Below, piece by piece: positions 19,715 through 29,730 of a stretch of 38,701 nt of DNA; positions within the stretch are counted from its first letter, which is position 1; each line of letters starts with the position of its first letter. Origin of the DNA: Methanobacteriota archaeon (lineage in GTDB: Archaea; Thermoplasmatota; Poseidoniia; Poseidoniales; Thalassarchaeaceae); the NCBI GenBank assembly GCA_019654055.1, contig BPDA01000010.1:1-38701 (forward strand), written 5' to 3'. The position numbers and the translations under genes are program-made. The notes below the pieces were generated by a model, which was not told the origin of the DNA, made no database searches, and saw nothing but the letters and a program-made list of their open reading frames with translations.

Positions 19715-20671
19715 GCCTCTTCTTCGACATCGTCTCCTCTGACCTGCGAGCCACGCCTCTCCATGAAGGTCTCGAGGTTGTCTACTGGATACCTCGAGTG
19801 CAGCTCGGAAACGCTACTATCCGGCATGCCTAGGGAATCCATGGCCGCCATAATGGCTCGGCCCGCTACTACACTGGCTGGACGGTTGGTTAGCTGTCCG
19901 GGATCGTTGGGGTGGACCCAGTTGTCTCCTTCTAAAACCGGTTCTCCAAACGATCTTGCAATCTCGATTGCCTGCTCGAAGACCGCGGTTGCAACCGCTC
20001 TGCCCTCCTGTTCAATCAGGTAATCGCGATAGGTGGTTAGCTGGTGCATTATTGCAATGCGTCGGGCGATCGCAGGAGGTATGGCGGCGTTGGTAAGACA
20101 ATCGACTTCGCCCTTGACCAGCTTCTTCAGAATCCGCTTATACTTCTTCACATCGTACTTGTCAAGACACCACTGTCGCTTGACCACCACCACTGGGGTC
20201 TCGTAGCCGGCGTCCTGCAGAATTTCAATCGAAGCGGCTGCGAAGAGTCGTTGGCGGTATGACTTGGCATCTCCCTTGGACAACTGGCGTGTCCCCCTCA
20301 ACGAACGGCGCATCATCCCAAGCTTCTCCTTGGAGTTCGCTGTGTCTATGATGTCGGCTGCGGCCCTGTACAGTTCTACACCTATCGGGGAATTCGTCAG
20401 CTGCTGCTTGATGCCGTCCACGAACTTAGGCTTCACACGCGTCTCTCGACGATTAAGCCTGTCCAGCCTGCGTAGGCCCCTGTCCCTGGTGGGGCCCATG
20501 GTGGACCCTAACTCGACGGGTTCACCGAGTACAGGATTCGGGTTGGTGGGAACGAAGCCCGGATCGTAATCAGAGTGGGCTAGTTGAACTCCACAAACGC
20601 AGTAAATGTAGCCATCATATGATTCGGTCTCATTAGAGCCGCAATCGGGGGAATTTCGTTAATCTCGTCAT
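19711..20671 (-). CDS. TFIIB-family transcription factor, divergent; N-terminal ribbon probably frameshifted at G5 run 20647-20651
   Basis: Frame above track ORF reads PDCGSNETESYDGYIYCVCGVQLAHSDYDPGFVPTNPNPVLGEPVELGSTMGPTRDRGLRRLDRLNRRE; later NRPASVVAGRAIMAAMDSLG resembles the TFB second core repeat. Confidence 0.55.
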
Positions 20672-20878
20672 TGTTTCTATTTGTTCTGAAAAACCCTTTT
20701 TTTACCTTTTTACATTGCAACAAACGGTATTCCGGAACCCCATTTCCCGGCCGTTCGCCACCGGGAGTTTGGGCCGCGCGCAGACGCCCTATAACCGTGA
20801 GGGAGAGAGGTAGCCAACCGAGGTGGTTTGCGCCGGTTTCTCCGACGTCGTGGAGTTTCTGATGGGGCGCCATAAATC

Positions 20879-21590
20879 CTACGGGTTTGGGAATGCATCA
20901 TGTCTGGGAGGCGCCACTCGTGGAGCCTCAAGATGCCATCGAGAATCTCCTCGCTGCTGATGGTACCTGAATCCTCCATGGGCCCTCAGCACCAGTTCGG
21001 CAATCTCCTCGTCGGCGTCGTCGCCGAGAACGGCCTCGACAAACTCCGGGATGCCGGCACCTTCGTTGTTCTGCTTGGACTCACGAACCCGGCTGTCTAG
21101 CCTGGCCTTGGCCTCGGACCTGTCGACCTCGCTCATTCCTCGTCCTCCTCGGGTCGGCCATTGCGTGACAGGGTTTTGCGGGTCGTCGGAGTAGAGAAAG
21201 GTCGGCTCCGATGTCCACGATGAGAGTGGGCCTTCCGGCTCCAGCGAGGAGATGGGGGACTTGGTGTGGCAGGTCATCTTGTAGTGGTCATGCCCTAGGA
21301 AAGGCGGCCTTCTCTAGCAAGCCGGTGTAACAGGCAATGGTATCCCTGTCCGTGGGGGTCCAGTATGCATCACGGGGGTGGCTGTGAATCCAGAGCTTAA
21401 AAGGCACCTTGGCATCCTCTGGAGGAGCCATCTTGACCTCGCCCGAGGTCCCGATGTCGATGTAGATCTTGTCCCCGGCGTCGATGAGCACGCTGACCTC
21501 CCTGAGAAGTCGGTCGCCTATGTGCCAGATTTCCTGCCATCGTCGCCCCTCGGCCAGCCCGGCATGTGCTCTCTGACGGCTCTGAGTCAT
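20879..21590 (-). CDS. JAB/MPN (JAMM)-like metalloprotease domain protein, frameshift near 21297
   Basis: FKLWIHSHPRDAYWTPTDRDTI (HxHP...TxxD); frame continues LGHDHYKMTCHTKSPISSLEPEG...MSEVDRSEAKARLD after a one-base shift. Confidence 0.5.
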
Positions 21591-22361
21591 AGTCCCGGTG
21601 TCAATGCATGGGCCAAAAGGGTTTGGGAAAGGGGGGATTCGGCTTGACGCAGCCCGGGTCCAGTTCTCTCGGCCTGGGGAAGCCTTTTAGGGTGCCGAAG
21701 GTGATGTTGGCCGTCTGGGATAGGGAGCAGGCAGGGCTGCCCGTCACCATCGAGGCTCTGAGAACCCACTGCGCCCGTGGCGGCGGCAAATAGGAACCGA
21801 ACTCATGTTGCCCGATGATATGGCTCCTCTGCTGGAAAGAGCGGGCGGCTGGTCGGGTCATCCTGTACGAATCGGTCGCCCGAGATCGAAGGCGATGTAG
21901 CCATCCCCAGGCATTTAGGTCGAGGAAGGGGTGCCGTTTGAGTGGGCACTCGCGGCCTGCCGAATCACTGCTCCCACAATAGGTCGGCGGGCGTATGTCG
22001 GATGCATCGCACGCCCCGGGGGGCAGGCCACCAGTCAGTCGGTCGCCGGTGAACTGGCAAGGCTTCGCTCGAGGGCGGTGACCTTGTGCATGCCGACATC
22101 GTGTAGTGAATCCTGGGGGGCCCAGATTCCTGTGACTGTCTGATCATATACTCTGACGGTATTCTCTGTGGACTCAGCAATTCCCCCGGTGGAGGCGGAA
22201 CCAGGACTGAAACAAGGGCCCCAATGCCACCGCACCTATGAGGGAATCTCGTAGGGTCGTAGGTGTCTGTCGATTGTATTGCGTTAAACCCCTATTGCTA
22301 CTGTTTGTTTGCATAAGACCACTAAGGGTGGTTTCGCCAAATTTAGGCTCTTTAGTATGTG

Positions 22362-22690
22362 TTGGCCCCCCCCGCCGCCGAGGCAGCTGGGAGGGTTTCG
22401 TTGTCCGGGCCCATCCTGTGGGCGGGTTTGGTGGTACCTCAGAGAACCGCCACCCAAACCGGACGATTCGACGGAAGTCCCCCGTCGCTCAGCCAATGTG
22501 CGGGGGTTCATCAACCGCCTTTGGGGGAAACCCAAAGGGCCCTCGCTCCTCACGAGGCCATTGTCTGGTCTCGGTAGCTCGAGGTCGTGCCCCCCGTTGG
22601 AGCACCCCTACTGTGTCGTTACAGTTCTTATTCTTCCCTGGGGTTCCCGCGTTCATGGGTGCCCTATTTTTGCCCGGGCGCGGGCATTGA
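22362..22690. ncRNA. candidate structured non-coding RNA, identity and strand unresolved
   Basis: Dense complementary segments (GTCCGG..GGTTTGGTGG / CCACCCAAACCGGAC; CCTTTGGG-GGAA-ACCCAAAGG; GGCCCTCG-CTCCTCA-CGAGGCC); AT-rich stretch upstream, T5 tract near 22667; no convincing protein. Confidence 0.4.
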
Positions 22691-22902
22691 GAGTAGAGTG
22701 GGTCTCAGGTGATATAAAGCGCGGAAATTCGTCTTCCCGGGGGGAGCCCCGTGTTTGGCCATCAATTCCCGTCAGCCTAGGCTGTGGCTGGTAGGCTCCG
22801 ACCGATATGGCGTCTGCGGACGTCGTCGATAATACCAAATGCACAAAGGGCCCCTGCTTGTGAACAGTTACCCAGTGAATCATTCCAGTGAGGGGCATTT
22901 GC

Positions 22903-23097
22903 ATGAAACAAGTGAGATTCACCGAGGATTCCAGAGAATGTTGTGGGAAAATCCTGAACGAGGCTGCGGTCAAAGATCTGCTTCACTGCGGTATGAAGTC
23001 GATTCACGGCACTGATGAGAGGCCTCTCTACTTCATCTGCCCAGAATGCTACCTCAGACTGGCGTACCCTGAGGATTTGCAGGCCAAGAGAGTTTGA
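22903..23097 (+). CDS. small zinc-binding hypothetical protein
   Basis: MKQVRFTEDSRECCGKILNEAAVKDLLHCGMKSIHGTDERPLYFICPECYLRLAYPEDLQAKRV. Confidence 0.5.
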   Translation: MKQVRFTEDSRECCGKILNEAAVKDLLHCGMKSIHGTDERPLYFICPECYLRLAYPEDLQAKRV

Positions 23098-23131
23098 AAA
23101 CCGCCGTTTTCGACATGCGGCGCATTCTTGT

Positions 23132-23146
23132 GGACCCGTAGGGTCC
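23132..23146 (+). promoter_or_regulatory. 6-bp inverted repeat 8 nt upstream of the icmF ATG
   Basis: GGACCC-GTA-GGGTCC-GAATTAGC-ATG. Confidence 0.35.
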
Positions 23147-23154
23147 GAATTAGC

Positions 23155-26100
23155 ATGGTTAGTGGTGCTGAGGAGGGGGTTTCGAGCGACGTCGCCCGTG
23201 CCTCCGACGGTCGCATGCCCCTGCGCGTGGTCACGGCCGCGGCCATCTTCGATGGCCATGACGTGGCCATCGGTATATTCCGCAGGATCCTGCAAAGCCA
23301 AGGCTGCGAGGTTATTCACCTAGGGCACGACCGAGGGGCCGATGAGGTGGCCCGCGCCGCCATCCAGGAGGATGCCCATGCGGTGGCAATCACCTCCTAC
23401 CAGGGCGGTGCGGTGGAGATGTTCACCCACACCAAGGAGATTCTCGACAAGGCGGGCTTCGGACATGTCTTCCTGTTCGGTGGCGGAGGCGGGACCATCC
23501 TGCCGAATGAGATAGAGCATCTGGACAAGAACGAGATAGCCCGCATCTACTCGCCCGACGACGGACGCGAGATGGGGCTGGTTGGCATGGTGCAGGACGC
23601 CATGGATTCGGCTCTCAATGTAGACTTGCTCGAAGAGTCTAGGTTTGACGGTCTCTCCGGGCCCGTGACGGCAGACGACCACGGGGCGGTGTCGAGGTTA
23701 CTCACTCTCGCCGAGAACGGTGGCGAGGGGGCTTTCTCGGCTGCTCTGGAAGCAGTACGCTCATGCGCCGAGGAGGATTCCTGCCCTGTCGTAGGCCTGA
23801 CTGGGACTGGCGGGGCTGGCAAGTCCAGCCTGACCGACGAAATCATGCTCAGGATTCAGCGCGACAACCCAGGCAGGAAGATCGCCCTACTGGCCACCGA
23901 TCCCACTCGCAAGCGCACCGGGGGTGCACTTCTAGGGGATCGCATCAGGATGAATTCGCTCTCCGACGAGAACCTGTTCATGCGCTCGTTCGCGAGCAGG
24001 GAGAGCGGTCGTGAGATAGCTGACTGTGTCGGCAGGGCCATCGAGGCCTGTCAGGCCGTGGGCTTTGACATGGTGTTCGTGGAGACCAGCGGCATCGGCC
24101 AAGGTGACGACGCCATTACCGAGGTAGCAGATGTGTCGATGTACGTCACGACGCGTGAGTATGGGGCTCCCAGTCAACTTGAGAAGCTCGAGATGCTGGA
24201 TGCCGCGGACATCATCGTGCTCAACAAGTTCGACCGTAGGGGCTCTGAGGAGGCGCTGTCAGAGATTCGCAAGCAGTTCAAGCGCAATCGCGAGATGTGG
24301 GATGCAGACAACTCCTCCCTTCCAGTGATTCCCACGATAGCGAGTCAGTTCGCAGACGCCGGGGTGGACATGCTCTGGGAGAGGCTCGCAGAAGTACTCC
24401 ATGACAGGCACGGCGCAGATTTCTCAGCGGCCCGGGCCAGAGTGGGCGAGGACGGTCTGCCGCACCGCTCGAACCCGATCCCTTCCGAGAGGCAGGGCTA
24501 CCTCGCAGAGGTCTCGGCCGCGGTGCGCAGCTACCACGATAGGACAGAGGAGGCCGTGGGTCGTGTGAGGTTGGTGCAGCAGCTCGAGGCCTCAGCCGCG
24601 CAAATGCGTTCCAAAGGGAAGGATGCAGTGGCCGACGACTTGGCCGAGGAGGCTGCCAGCGTCAGGTCTACAGTGGCTGAGGAGGTATGGAATGCTCTCG
24701 ACGAGTTTGAAGCCAGAGCCACGGCGTACCGCTCTGGCGAGGCCAGCTACACAGTGCGAGGCAAGGAAATACCAGTGGATACCACCAAGACCACTCTCTC
24801 GGGGTTGGACCTCCCGCGAGTCGCCCTGCCAGACACCGAGGACTGGGGAGAGCGGCTTGACTGGGTTCGCAAGGAGAACGCCCCCGGCTCGTTCCCCTAC
24901 ACCGGAGGTGTGTTCCCGTTCAGACGCGAGGACGAGTTGCCCGTGAGGATGTTCGCAGGGGAAGGCAGCGCCGAGCGCACTAACAAGCGCTACCACTTCC
25001 TTTCCAAGGGCCAGCCATTCAACCGGCTCTCCGTGGCCTTCGATTCACCCAGCCTGTACGGACACGACCCCGTGGAGAGGCTGGACATCTTCGGTAAGGT
25101 CTGCGAATCAGGGGTCTCCATCAGCACCGTGGACGAGATGGAAAGGCTGTTCGAGGGTTTCGACCTGTGTGCTCCCAACACCTCCGTATCGAAGACTATC
25201 AACGGCAACTACTGGTGGCACCTGGCCGCCTTCTTCACAGTCGCTATCCGCCAGCAGGTGGCCAAGTTCGTGGAGGAGAACGGCAGGGATCCGACCGATG
25301 AGGAGAGAGGCGATATCAGGACAAGTACGCTAAGCACCGTGCGAGGCACGGTCCAAGCGGACCAACTCAAGGAGGCGATGGGCCAGAACACACTGGTCTT
25401 CAACCTCGACACCGCTCTGCGGATGATGGGGGATGTCGCGGAGTTCTACGTCGAGAACGAAGTGCGCAACCACTACTTCGTCTCAATCTCGGGATACCAC
25501 ATCGACGAGGCTGGGGCCAATCCGATAAGCCAGGCCGCGCTTACCCTCTCGAACGGGCTGACCTACGTCGAGTTGTTCAACGCGCGCGGGCTGGATGCTG
25601 ACAAGTTCGTGCGCAACTTCAGCTGGTTCTTCTCCAATGGAATGGATCCCGAGTACGCTGTGATAGGGCGGGTCAGCCGCAGGATATGGGCAATCGCAAT
25701 GCGTGACCTCTACGGAGTCGGCAAGCGCGGCCAGAAGCTCAAGTACCACATCCAGGGGAGTGGTCGCTCGCTGCACTCTCAGGAGTTCACATGGAACGAC
25801 TACCGAACCACCCTACAGGCCCTGTATGCATTGGCGGACAACGCCAACAGCCTGCACACCAACAGCCGCGATGAGGCCTTCGGCACGCCAACCGAGGACA
25901 CCGTGCGAGACGCCGTGGCCATCCAGCTGATTCTGTCCAAGGAGTACGGCTGGCTGCAGAACGAGAACCCGCTGCAGGGATCGTACATCGCAGAGTGGCT
26001 GACCGACAACGTCGAGGAGCAGGTCCTGAGGATTTTCGAGGAGATGCATGCCCGTGGTGGCGTGCTGGGCTCGCTGGAGGTCAACTACCAGCGTAACCGC

Positions 26101-26451
26101 ATCCAGGACGAATCAATGGTGTATGAGCACCGCAAACACTCCGGTGAGTTACCGATAGTGGGAGTCAACACCTACGTTGACGAGGGGTCGGCAGTGATGT
26201 CCGCCGACGATTTCGACGTCGATGTCACACGCTCGGATGAATCCGAGCGGCGGATGGTGATTGATAGGAACAAGGAGTTCAAGCAGGCTCATGCTGCCGA
26301 GGCCGAGGCTGGGCTGGCTAGACTCAAGCAGGTCGCCCGCGAGGGCGGCAACCTGTTCGAGGTGATGATGGACATCGTCGAGCACTGCACCGTGGGGCAG
26401 GTGACTCAGGCGTTGTTCGAGACGGGTGGAAAGTTCCGGCGCAACATGTGA
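23155..26451 (+). CDS. icmF: fused isobutyryl-CoA mutase / G-protein chaperone
   Basis: B12 motif FDGHDVAIG, GTPase P-loop GTGGAGKSS, mutase GGVFPFRREDELPVRMFAGEGSAERTNKRYHFLSKGQPFNRLSVAFDS. Confidence 0.92.
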   Translation: MVSGAEEGVSSDVARASDGRMPLRVVTAAAIFDGHDVAIGIFRRILQSQGCEVIHLGHDRGADEVARAAIQEDAHAVAITSYQGGAVEMFTHTKEILDKAGFGHVFLFGGGGGTILPNEIEHLDKNEIARIYSPDDGREMGLVGMVQDAMDSALNVDLLEESRFDGLSGPVTADDHGAVSRLLTLAENGGEGAFSAALEAVRSCAEEDSCPVVGLTGTGGAGKSSLTDEIMLRIQRDNPGRKIALLATDPTRKRTGGALLGDRIRMNSLSDENLFMRSFASRESGREIADCVGRAIEACQAVGFDMVFVETSGIGQGDDAITEVADVSMYVTTREYGAPSQLEKLEMLDAADIIVLNKFDRRGSEEALSEIRKQFKRNREMWDADNSSLPVIPTIASQFADAGVDMLWERLAEVLHDRHGADFSAARARVGEDGLPHRSNPIPSERQGYLAEVSAAVRSYHDRTEEAVGRVRLVQQLEASAAQMRSKGKDAVADDLAEEAASVRSTVAEEVWNALDEFEARATAYRSGEASYTVRGKEIPVDTTKTTLSGLDLPRVALPDTEDWGERLDWVRKENAPGSFPYTGGVFPFRREDELPVRMFAGEGSAERTNKRYHFLSKGQPFNRLSVAFDSPSLYGHDPVERLDIFGKVCESGVSISTVDEMERLFEGFDLCAPNTSVSKTINGNYWWHLAAFFTVAIRQQVAKFVEENGRDPTDEERGDIRTSTLSTVRGTVQADQLKEAMGQNTLVFNLDTALRMMGDVAEFYVENEVRNHYFVSISGYHIDEAGANPISQAALTLSNGLTYVELFNARGLDADKFVRNFSWFFSNGMDPEYAVIGRVSRRIWAIAMRDLYGVGKRGQKLKYHIQGSGRSLHSQEFTWNDYRTTLQALYALADNANSLHTNSRDEAFGTPTEDTVRDAVAIQLILSKEYGWLQNENPLQGSYIAEWLTDNVEEQVLRIFEEMHARGGVLGSLEVNYQRNRIQDESMVYEHRKHSGELPIVGVNTYVDEGSAVMSADDFDVDVTRSDESERRMVIDRNKEFKQAHAAEAEAGLARLKQVAREGGNLFEVMMDIVEHCTVGQVTQALFETGGKFRRNM

Positions 26452-26469
26452 GCCTTGAGTAATTCTGGA

Positions 26470-27315
26470 CTATATCGAGGAGCTGGCAGAGGAGTACGCG
26501 CAGTACTCGCAGTACTCCCCTGCCGCTGGCGGTTCGTACAGTTCTAGACAGGCCTTGGCGCCAATGGCCAGGTTCTCGACCCAATCGAAGTCGATACGCT
26601 CGCCCTCGATGACTACGCTGTCGTCAGCGGTGTCGATCTCGATGACTGTGACCGGCCTGAGGGGAATGCCGCGAGGGCTGTCCTCGGGCCCACCGCTGAG
26701 CAGTGTGTCGGCAGAGTTGTTGCCGTTCTCGTAGACGAAGAAGCCGCGCGTGGACACCGGGTGGCCTAGCTCCTTGAGCAGCCACTGGTAGATCGCCATC
26801 TGCCTGACGTAGGCACCCTTGTAGATGTCCACTAGGAACAGCTCTGGCGTGATCTCGTTATTGGTCGCAGTCGACTTGTAGTCGACCACGTGCCACTCCT
26901 CGCCGTCGCCGTCCTCGGCCTTCCAGATGTCGTCTACAGCGCCAAAGAGACTCAGTCCGTGCTTGGTGATCCTAACGCCCTTGAAGTTCTCACGCCATTC
27001 GTCCATCATCGCGTGGTCGAGTGGTACCATGTGGCCCAGGCCGTGCTGGGCCATGTAGGGATGAGGTGTGCCTGCGGCTCGATGAACGTCGAACTCGCGC
27101 TTGAGAATGGCGTCGACTTGGGAGTTGAGCGTGAAAGCGGGGATTCCAGGTCGACCGACCCCCGCTACCCTGTCGATCCAAAAGCAGCGCGGGCAACTGT
27201 GGAACATCTCCAACTTAGATCGACTTATCGGAAATGGATCGGGTGCCTTTGCTGATCCGAATATCGAGCTCTCGCGTGTACGGCGCTTCCACTTCTTGCG
27301 CTTCGCGGTTGCCAT
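26470..27315 (-). CDS. PD-(D/E)XK nuclease, Cas4/RecB-like with paired CxxC motifs
   Basis: ISRSKLEMFHSCPRCFWIDRV, GAVDDIW, HVVDYKST, RQMAIYQWLL, C-terminal GEYCEYCAY. Confidence 0.82.
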   Translation of the reverse strand: MATAKRKKWKRRTRESSIFGSAKAPDPFPISRSKLEMFHSCPRCFWIDRVAGVGRPGIPAFTLNSQVDAILKREFDVHRAAGTPHPYMAQHGLGHMVPLDHAMMDEWRENFKGVRITKHGLSLFGAVDDIWKAEDGDGEEWHVVDYKSTATNNEITPELFLVDIYKGAYVRQMAIYQWLLKELGHPVSTRGFFVYENGNNSADTLLSGGPEDSPRGIPLRPVTVIEIDTADDSVVIEGERIDFDWVENLAIGAKACLELYEPPAAGEYCEYCAYSSASSSI

Positions 27316-27454
27316 GGCATCCTGTTCATTCGAGGCGTTATCAACCCATCTAACGCAAGGAGCGTTTATGGCCCTCCGCTGGCGCGGTGCCATCTCCGGA
27401 GTTGTGTCAAGTGACGTGAGAGCATCGATCACCAGCGTTGACTGCCGGTGAGAG

Positions 27455-27670
27455 GTGACTATAATCAGGGAAAATGACGACGGAGACAAGTTCGGGGTGT
27501 TTGCTCAGTTCATGAGTAGGTTGCTGGATGTAGCGGAGCTGTTCTACCAACTGCTGAGCGAGGACTTGAGGCATAAGCAGCAGTGTTCCGAGGAGACTCG
27601 GATGCACAGCGAGCAGACGCTCTACATGGAACACGACTTCGGCTGGGAGTTTCAAGAAGAGGAACGTTAG
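27455..27670 (+). CDS. small hypothetical protein
   Basis: 71 aa ORF between convergent genes; plausible composition only. Confidence 0.3.
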   Translation: MTIIRENDDGDKFGVFAQFMSRLLDVAELFYQLLSEDLRHKQQCSEETRMHSEQTLYMEHDFGWEFQEEER

Positions 27671-27671
27671 T

Positions 27672-28530
27672 TCAACGCTGGCAGTTGGGACAGTAGAAGG
27701 TCGAACGCCCTGACTGGACGATGCGCTGAATGGACGCATCACAGCCCTCAGACAGACAGGGTTCAGATTCGCGACCGTACACGAATGTGCTATTTTGGAA
27801 GTATCCCAAGTCGCCTTCGACGTTGACGAAGTCGCTGATGCTCGAGCCTCCTGCGTCAATCGCCTCTACGATTACGTCGTGGGTTGCGGCAGTGACACGC
27901 TCGACTCGCTTGGTCACCCCTGATTTTTTCCCCCTACTGAGGATGCTCTCCTCCTTTGGGGAAATCCCAGATCTGAACAGTATCTCGCAGACGTAGATGT
28001 TGCCGAGACCAGCGACGGTGCTCTGGTCGAGTAGGGCTGCCTTCATCGGTGTCCTGCGACCCCTGAGTGCCACGGCCATGTCCGTGGGGGTCAAGTGGTC
28101 GGGCGTGGGCTCGGGCCCGAGTTTTGGGGAGGAACTTGTTCTGATCCTGCTCGGAGGTCTCGAAGACGTCCATGAAGCCGAAGCGCCGGTGGTCCGAGAA
28201 CACCGCCCTACTGCCGTCATCGAGGTGCACGACGACCCAGTCATGAGGTCCGTCGTCGACCTTGCTGCTGTCCGCGCCCAGTAAGGTCCAGCGGCCGGTC
28301 ATCCCGAGGTGGCACATCCAGGTGGAATCGCCATCGAGTCTGATGAGCAGGTACTTCGCGCGCCTCTCGACGCTCTCGACAAGTCTGCCGCTTAGTAACG
28401 CCGCGAATCCCAAGGGGGAAAGGGGAAAACTGAGGTCTGGTCGGCGCAACTCGACCTTGTCGATGCTTCGGCCCGCTAGATGGCTCTCGAGGCCTCTCCT
28501 GACAGTCTCGACCTCGGGCAGCTCGGGCAT
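27672..28530 (-). CDS. mutM: formamidopyrimidine-DNA glycosylase, frameshift near 28130
   Basis: MPELPEVETVRRGLESHLAGRSI, HLGMTGRW, DHRRFGFMD, then other frame LLDQSTVAGLGNIYVCEILFRSGISP and zinc finger CLSEGC...FYCPNCQR. Confidence 0.9.
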
Positions 28531-28586
28531 GGTCCGCTGAGTCGGCCCGACTCCATGATTCTGACGACCGGATAGGTTCAATTATC

Positions 28587-29021
28587 GTGGCGGAATCGAG
28601 TGCCATGGAGGACGAGTCGGAGACGGTCGTGCTTTCTGGCACGCCTAGTGCAGAAACAGGGGATTCTCAGGAGTTCAATCCGTACGCAGGTACCTCTGCG
28701 GGAGCAGGTGCCTACCAACAACCGATGATGATTCAACAGTCCAATGACAACGCTACATATTCGATGTGGCTGGGGATCGCGACTTGGGTTTGCCACATAA
28801 CCGCCGGTTTCGTGTGCTTTACGGCGTGCCTCGCCCCTCTGACGACCATTGCTGGGATAGTGCTTGGTCACATGGGATTCAATGTCTCGAAGGAAATGAA
28901 TCTCGGGCGTAACGAAGCCATTGCTGGTCTAGTGCTGAATTATTTGTCGCTGGCTATGTATGTAATCGGCGTGGTTTTTGGGGCGGCCCTTCTCGGCGTT
29001 GGATTAAATGAGTTGGGATGA
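28587..29021 (+). CDS. DUF4190-like small membrane protein
   Basis: Two TM segments with ...LAPLTTIAGIVLGHMGFNVSKEMNLGRNEAIAGLVLNYLSLAMYV. Confidence 0.6.
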   Translation: MAESSAMEDESETVVLSGTPSAETGDSQEFNPYAGTSAGAGAYQQPMMIQQSNDNATYSMWLGIATWVCHITAGFVCFTACLAPLTTIAGIVLGHMGFNVSKEMNLGRNEAIAGLVLNYLSLAMYVIGVVFGAALLGVGLNELG

Positions 29022-29726
29022 ATGGTCTGTCTTCCTCACATGGAATACGACGTGCTGCTCCTCCAGTTGGGAAATTTCGATGCGCTCCAGCAACTCTAGG
29101 TCCGAGTCTTGAAGGATTCCCTCTGCCTTGGCAAACCTGCTGGCATCGTCTCCGTCAGATGATCTCTCGCTGGCCGCCTTCAGTGAAAGCAGACCGACCC
29201 CGCCCGGTCTGAGGAACTCGCCGGCCATCCGGACGAAGGTCTCGGCTTGGTCCGCAATCGATAGGTCTTGGTGCAGCCAGTCGGCCTGGCTGCGTATGTA
29301 AGGGGCGACTTGCGAGGCCTGCCTCGCATCCCCTAAGACGGGCACGAGTCCGGGCCTGATACTTGCCAACTCCGAGAGGTCTCGAACCGCTCGTGGGGAT
29401 ATCTCCACCGCCACGACCTGCCCGCCATGGTGATTTTGTGCACCACAGGTCTGGTCATGAATGTGCGAGCAGGTCGATCCGTAGCTCGCTCCGAGGTACA
29501 GAACTGTAGCCCCTGTCTGTGGAAGCAGTTTCGAGGGGTCCTCTGTAGTCCGCAGCAGCGCCGCTGCGACCTTGGAGCGCGTGGGGTCCCATGCCCTCCA
29601 CTCGATTCGAGAATCCGTCTTCCTACGCTCGCCCCTGACCGAGACTCCGCGGACCGCGTTCCTAGTCCACAGCGAGCGTCCCTCGCGACGTACTCCCCAT
29701 GCTAGTTTCAAGGGCTTTCGAGGCAA
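29004..29726 (-). CDS. flpA: fibrillarin-like rRNA/tRNA 2'-O-methyltransferase
   Basis: TVLYLGASYGSTCSHIHDQ, VVAVEISPRAVRDL, QADWLHQDLSIADQAETF. Confidence 0.9.
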   Translation of the reverse strand: MPRKPLKLAWGVRREGRSLWTRNAVRGVSVRGERRKTDSRIEWRAWDPTRSKVAAALLRTTEDPSKLLPQTGATVLYLGASYGSTCSHIHDQTCGAQNHHGGQVVAVEISPRAVRDLSELASIRPGLVPVLGDARQASQVAPYIRSQADWLHQDLSIADQAETFVRMAGEFLRPGGVGLLSLKAASERSSDGDDASRFAKAEGILQDSDLELLERIEISQLEEQHVVFHVRKTDHSSQLI

Positions 29727-29730
29727 ACGC

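Noticed and set aside
21601-22235. Possible additional minus-strand gene (fragment STENTVRVYDQTVTGIWAPQDSLHDVGMHKVTALERSLASSPATD) and small plus ORF ending GGGK
   Set aside because: Fragment looks protein-like but no continuous frame or recognisable family; the GG-ending ORF as a ubiquitin-like protein is unsupported.
22360-22690. Assignment of the structured segment as RNase P RNA or SRP RNA
   Set aside because: GACGGAAGTCC only loosely resembles the P4 GAGGAAAGTCC and sits too far in; the SRP helix 8 AGGCCCGGAAGGGAGCA core is absent. Left as unknown ncRNA.
22238-22794. Overlapping ORFs of 150, 161, 72 and 89 aa
   Set aside because: Low-complexity, mutually overlapping and coincident with strong RNA pairing; no family signal.
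26470-27315. CRISPR-Cas locus suggested by Cas4-like nuclease
   Set aside because: No direct-repeat/spacer array and no other cas genes seen in the window.
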